Shown here: positions 61,696-64,000 of the stretch, one piece after another
Numbering within the stretch: position 1 is the first letter of the stretch
Layout of the letters: the number at the start of each line of letters is the position of its first letter
Assembly: GCF_007993865.1 (NCBI RefSeq)
Contig: NZ_VIUH01000016.1
Coordinates: forward strand, 60,266 to 124,265
Direction of reading: 5' to 3'
DNA from: Pseudomonas sp. SJZ079
Lineage (GTDB): Bacteria; Pseudomonadota; Gammaproteobacteria; Pseudomonadales; Pseudomonadaceae
Length of the DNA stretch: 64,000 bases
Made by a program: the position numbers and the translations under genes
Notes under the pieces: generated by a model
Databases searched by the model: none
What the model was told of the DNA's origin: nothing
Seen by the model: only the letters and a program-made list of their open reading frames with translations

Positions 61696-63633
61696 ATGCG
61701 GCTTTTTTTGTGTGAAAAACCTTCCCAGGCCAAGGACATTGCCAAAGTGCTCCAGGCCAATCGGCGTGGCGACGGCTGCTGGCTCGGCAGCAATGTGACC
61801 GTGACCTGGTGCATCGGCCACCTGCTGGAAACCGCACCGCCGGATGCCTACGACGCCCGCTACAAACGCTGGGTGCTGAGTGACCTGCCGATCATCCCCG
61901 AGCGCTGGAAAATGCTGGTAAAGCCCAAGACCGCCGGCCAGTTCAAGGCGGTCAAGCGTCTGCTCGGCGAAGCCGATGAGTTGGTCATCGCCACCGACGC
62001 CGACCGCGAGGGCGAGATGATCGCCCGCGAACTGGTGGAGCATTGCCGCTATCGCGGGCCGATCCAGCGCCTCTGGCTATCGGCCCTGGACGATGCCTCG
62101 ATCCGCAAGGCACTGGCCGCACTCAAGCCCGGCGCCGAGACCTTCAGCCTGTACCACGCGGCGCTCGGTCGCTCGCGCGCCGACTGGTTGATCGGGATGA
62201 ACATGAGCCGGCTGTTCACCTTGCTCGGCCAGCAGTCTGGTTATCAGGGTGTACTGCCGGTGGGCCGGGTGCAGACGCCGACCCTGCGCCTGGTGGTGGA
62301 CCGCGACCGCAGCATTGCCGATTTCGTCCCCGTCGCCTACTGGGCCATCGAGGTCCAGTTGGTCAGCGACGGCACCTCGTTCAGCGCCCAATGGCGCGCC
62401 GCGGAAGACACCTGCGACGAGCACGGCCGCTGTCTGAACCAGGCGCTGGCGCAGCAGGCTGCGGCGGCCATGCACAGCGCCGCCAGCGCCCGGCTGGTCA
62501 GGCTGCGCACCGAGCGCATGCGCGAGGCCGCGCCCTTGCCGTTCGATCTGGGCACCCTGCAGGAAGTCTGCTCCAAGAAGCTCGGCCTCGGTGCGCAGGA
62601 AACCCTGGATATCGCCCAGGCGCTGTACGAGACCCATAAAGTCATCACCTATCCGCGCAGCGACTGCGGCTACCTGCCGCTCAGCCAGCACGCCGAGGCC
62701 CCTTTGATCCTGGCGGCCTTGCAGCGGGCCGACACGAGCCTGCGCGAGCTGCTGCAACACATCGAGCCGCAGCGCCGCTCGCGGGCCTGGAACGACGCCA
62801 AGGTCAGCGCGCACCACGGCATCATCCCGACCGCCGCCGCGCTGCACCTCGACCGCCTGGTCGGCAAGCAACGCGCCGTCTACAGCCTGATCCGCGCGCG
62901 CTATCTGGCGCAGTTCCTGCCCAACCATGAGTACGATCGCACCCAGGCGGACTTCGACTGCGCCGGTCAGGCCTTGCGTGCGGTGGGCAAGCAAATCGTC
63001 GAGCCCGGCTGGAAGCGTGCCCTGCCGCAAGCCCTGGCGCCGAGCAAGGGCGGGGAAGGACCAATGGCGCAAACCCTGCCGGCGCTGAGCGAGGGGCAGG
63101 ACTGTGCAGTCGCGGAGGTGGCGCTCAAGGATCTGTGGACCCAACCGCCGAAGCCCTATACCGAGGGCGATCTGATCAAGGCGATGAAGAACGTCGCCAA
63201 GCTGGTCGCCGATCCTCGGCTCAAGCAGAAGCTCAAGGACACCACCGGCATCGGCACCGAGGCGACCCGCGCCGGGATCATCCAGGGCCTGCTGGACCGC
63301 GGCTACCTGCTCAAACAGGGCAAGGCATTGGCGGCCACGCCCGCCGCCTTCAGCCTGATCGACGCCGTGCCCCGTGCCATCGCCGATCCCGGCACCACCG
63401 CCATCTGGGAGCAGGCGCTGGACATGGTGCAGAGTGGCGAGATGAGCCTGGAGGAGTTCGTGGCCAAGCAGTCGGCCTGGATGAGCAAGCAGGTACAGCG
63501 CTGCGCCGGCCTGCGCCTGACCATCAGCGGCCCCGCGAGCCCGGCCGGTCGTGGCGCCGCACCTTGGAAGAACAAGCGTAAGGCGGCTAAGCCCAGGGCT
63601 GTCGGCGCTAAGCGAGCGAGAAAGCCGGCCTAG
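61696..63633 (+). CDS. topB: DNA topoisomerase III
   Basis: Type IA topoisomerase of 645 residues, relaxing and decatenating single-strand-containing DNA. The TOPRIM domain has FLCEKPSQAKDIAKVL at the start and LVIATDADREGEMIARELVE (about 96). The catalytic tyrosine lies in VITYPRSDCGYLP (about 320). TTGIGTEATRAGIIQGLLDR (about 516) is the conserved helix. A lysine/arginine-rich tail (KNKRKAAKPRAVGAKRARKP) replaces zinc fingers. Starts at 61684-61687 are also possible. Confidence 0.92.
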   Translation: MRLFLCEKPSQAKDIAKVLQANRRGDGCWLGSNVTVTWCIGHLLETAPPDAYDARYKRWVLSDLPIIPERWKMLVKPKTAGQFKAVKRLLGEADELVIATDADREGEMIARELVEHCRYRGPIQRLWLSALDDASIRKALAALKPGAETFSLYHAALGRSRADWLIGMNMSRLFTLLGQQSGYQGVLPVGRVQTPTLRLVVDRDRSIADFVPVAYWAIEVQLVSDGTSFSAQWRAAEDTCDEHGRCLNQALAQQAAAAMHSAASARLVRLRTERMREAAPLPFDLGTLQEVCSKKLGLGAQETLDIAQALYETHKVITYPRSDCGYLPLSQHAEAPLILAALQRADTSLRELLQHIEPQRRSRAWNDAKVSAHHGIIPTAAALHLDRLVGKQRAVYSLIRARYLAQFLPNHEYDRTQADFDCAGQALRAVGKQIVEPGWKRALPQALAPSKGGEGPMAQTLPALSEGQDCAVAEVALKDLWTQPPKPYTEGDLIKAMKNVAKLVADPRLKQKLKDTTGIGTEATRAGIIQGLLDRGYLLKQGKALAATPAAFSLIDAVPRAIADPGTTAIWEQALDMVQSGEMSLEEFVAKQSAWMSKQVQRCAGLRLTISGPASPAGRGAAPWKNKRKAAKPRAVGAKRARKPA

Positions 63634-63710
63634 TGTGCCGTCTCTAAATAAAGGTTCTTCACGGATTAGCCTGAAACAAGGCGCTGGTTGGCAGGCAAAC
63701 GCAGCCACCT

Positions 63711-63876
63711 CGTAGGCTGGGTTAGCGGCGCATGCCACCGAGGTACAGGCGCTACATGTTCCGGACGCCGAGTAACCCGGCACGGCGTCGGTAATGGCGC
63801 TGCCAATGCCGGGTTACGCCGCGCCAGATCCGGCTGCTTGAGCGGACCACCGCGTACGCGTCTAACCCAGCCTACG
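63711..63876. repeat. 166-bp element bounded by CGTAGGCTGGGTTA inverted ends
   Basis: CGTAGGCTGGGTTAG begins and CTAACCCAGCCTACG ends the segment, a 15-base terminal inverted repeat. The interior has further inverted parts (CCGGGTTACTCGGC-like arms around 63766-63781 and 63807-63818). No ORF is present. The ends are shared with the hairpin at 47508-47586. Confidence 0.65.
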
Positions 63877-63905
63877 GGGCTGATCGTGATATCTGAGGCA
63901 GCACA

Positions 63906-63951
63906 CTAGGGTCTGTTGCCGTTTCATTGCGAGCCGCGTTGCCGCGAGAAA
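63906..63951. repeat. MITE-like sequence, copy 2
   Basis: These 46 bases are identical to 48838-48883, from CTAGGGTCTGTTGCCGTTTC through the 22-base loop to GAAA. After that the copies part: here the sequence continues with TGGCCCCCGATTAGGCGCAG up to the window edge. It may be the end of a longer element outside the window. Confidence 0.7.
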
Positions 63952-64000
63952 TGGCCCCCGATTAGGCGCAGGACGCAGGTAATGGTCATTCCCTTGCCAA

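Overview
The window looks like a high-GC Pseudomonas chromosome. The strongest evidence is a nearly complete polyamine locus (aguBA, aguR, an orphan polyamine-binding protein, spuI, spuABCDEFGH). Its gene order, as I recall it, matches P. aeruginosa PA0285-PA0304, together with a desA-like desaturase and an OprD-family porin. Pseudomonas-type palindromic intergenic repeats (TGTGGGAGCGGCC, GTAGCCCGGATGCAATCCGGG and GTAGGCTGGGT families) support this. I saw no rRNA, tRNA, CRISPR array or complete insertion sequence.

Layout. 1-3.6 kb: tail of a DUF3047 protein; a fatty acid desaturase divergent from an AraC regulator that is translationally coupled to an orphan 'N-terminal-to-SelD' flavoprotein. 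3.7-8.6 kb: a chemoreceptor with a C-terminal sensor region, then a PauA/PuuA-like glutamylpolyamine synthetase and a PauB/PuuB-like oxidoreductase. 8.6-17.3 kb: a Crp/Fnr regulator, a Mpo1-like membrane protein, a periplasmic family-3 solute-binding protein, an exported unknown, a decayed methyltransferase fragment, a TTC38-like TPR protein, a cupin-AraC regulator, the intact methyltransferase and ChrA.

17.4-36.3 kb (minus strand): nine close or overlapping genes that read as one 19-kb signalling operon. They encode a GGDEF-EAL protein, a REC-HDOD protein, four sensor kinases (one of 1740 residues), two near-identical stand-alone receivers, and an Hpt-REC-REC-GGDEF diguanylate cyclase. This is the best candidate for an undescribed system: a many-input phosphorelay that probably ends in c-di-GMP synthesis.

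36.4-44.4 kb: desA, a PilZ protein, an OprD-family porin, and a persulfide/sulfide-handling operon (BigR/SqrR-type repressor with both sensor cysteines, two YeeE/YedE half-transporters, an ETHE1/Blh-like persulfide dioxygenase, a SulP transporter) behind a perfect AT-rich inverted repeat.

44.4-60.1 kb: polyamine genes. AguA and AguB convert agmatine to putrescine under AguR; SpuDEFGH import putrescine and spermidine; SpuI and SpuB glutamylate, SpuC transaminates and SpuA removes glutamate. The spuD-spuE and spuG-spuH junctions contain small unannotated ORFs and a strong stem-loop.

60.1-64 kb: a glutathione S-transferase remnant, a ChrR-like cupin protein, a GFA/CENP-V-fold protein, topoisomerase III, and a repeat-rich tail that includes a second copy of a palindromic MITE-like sequence.
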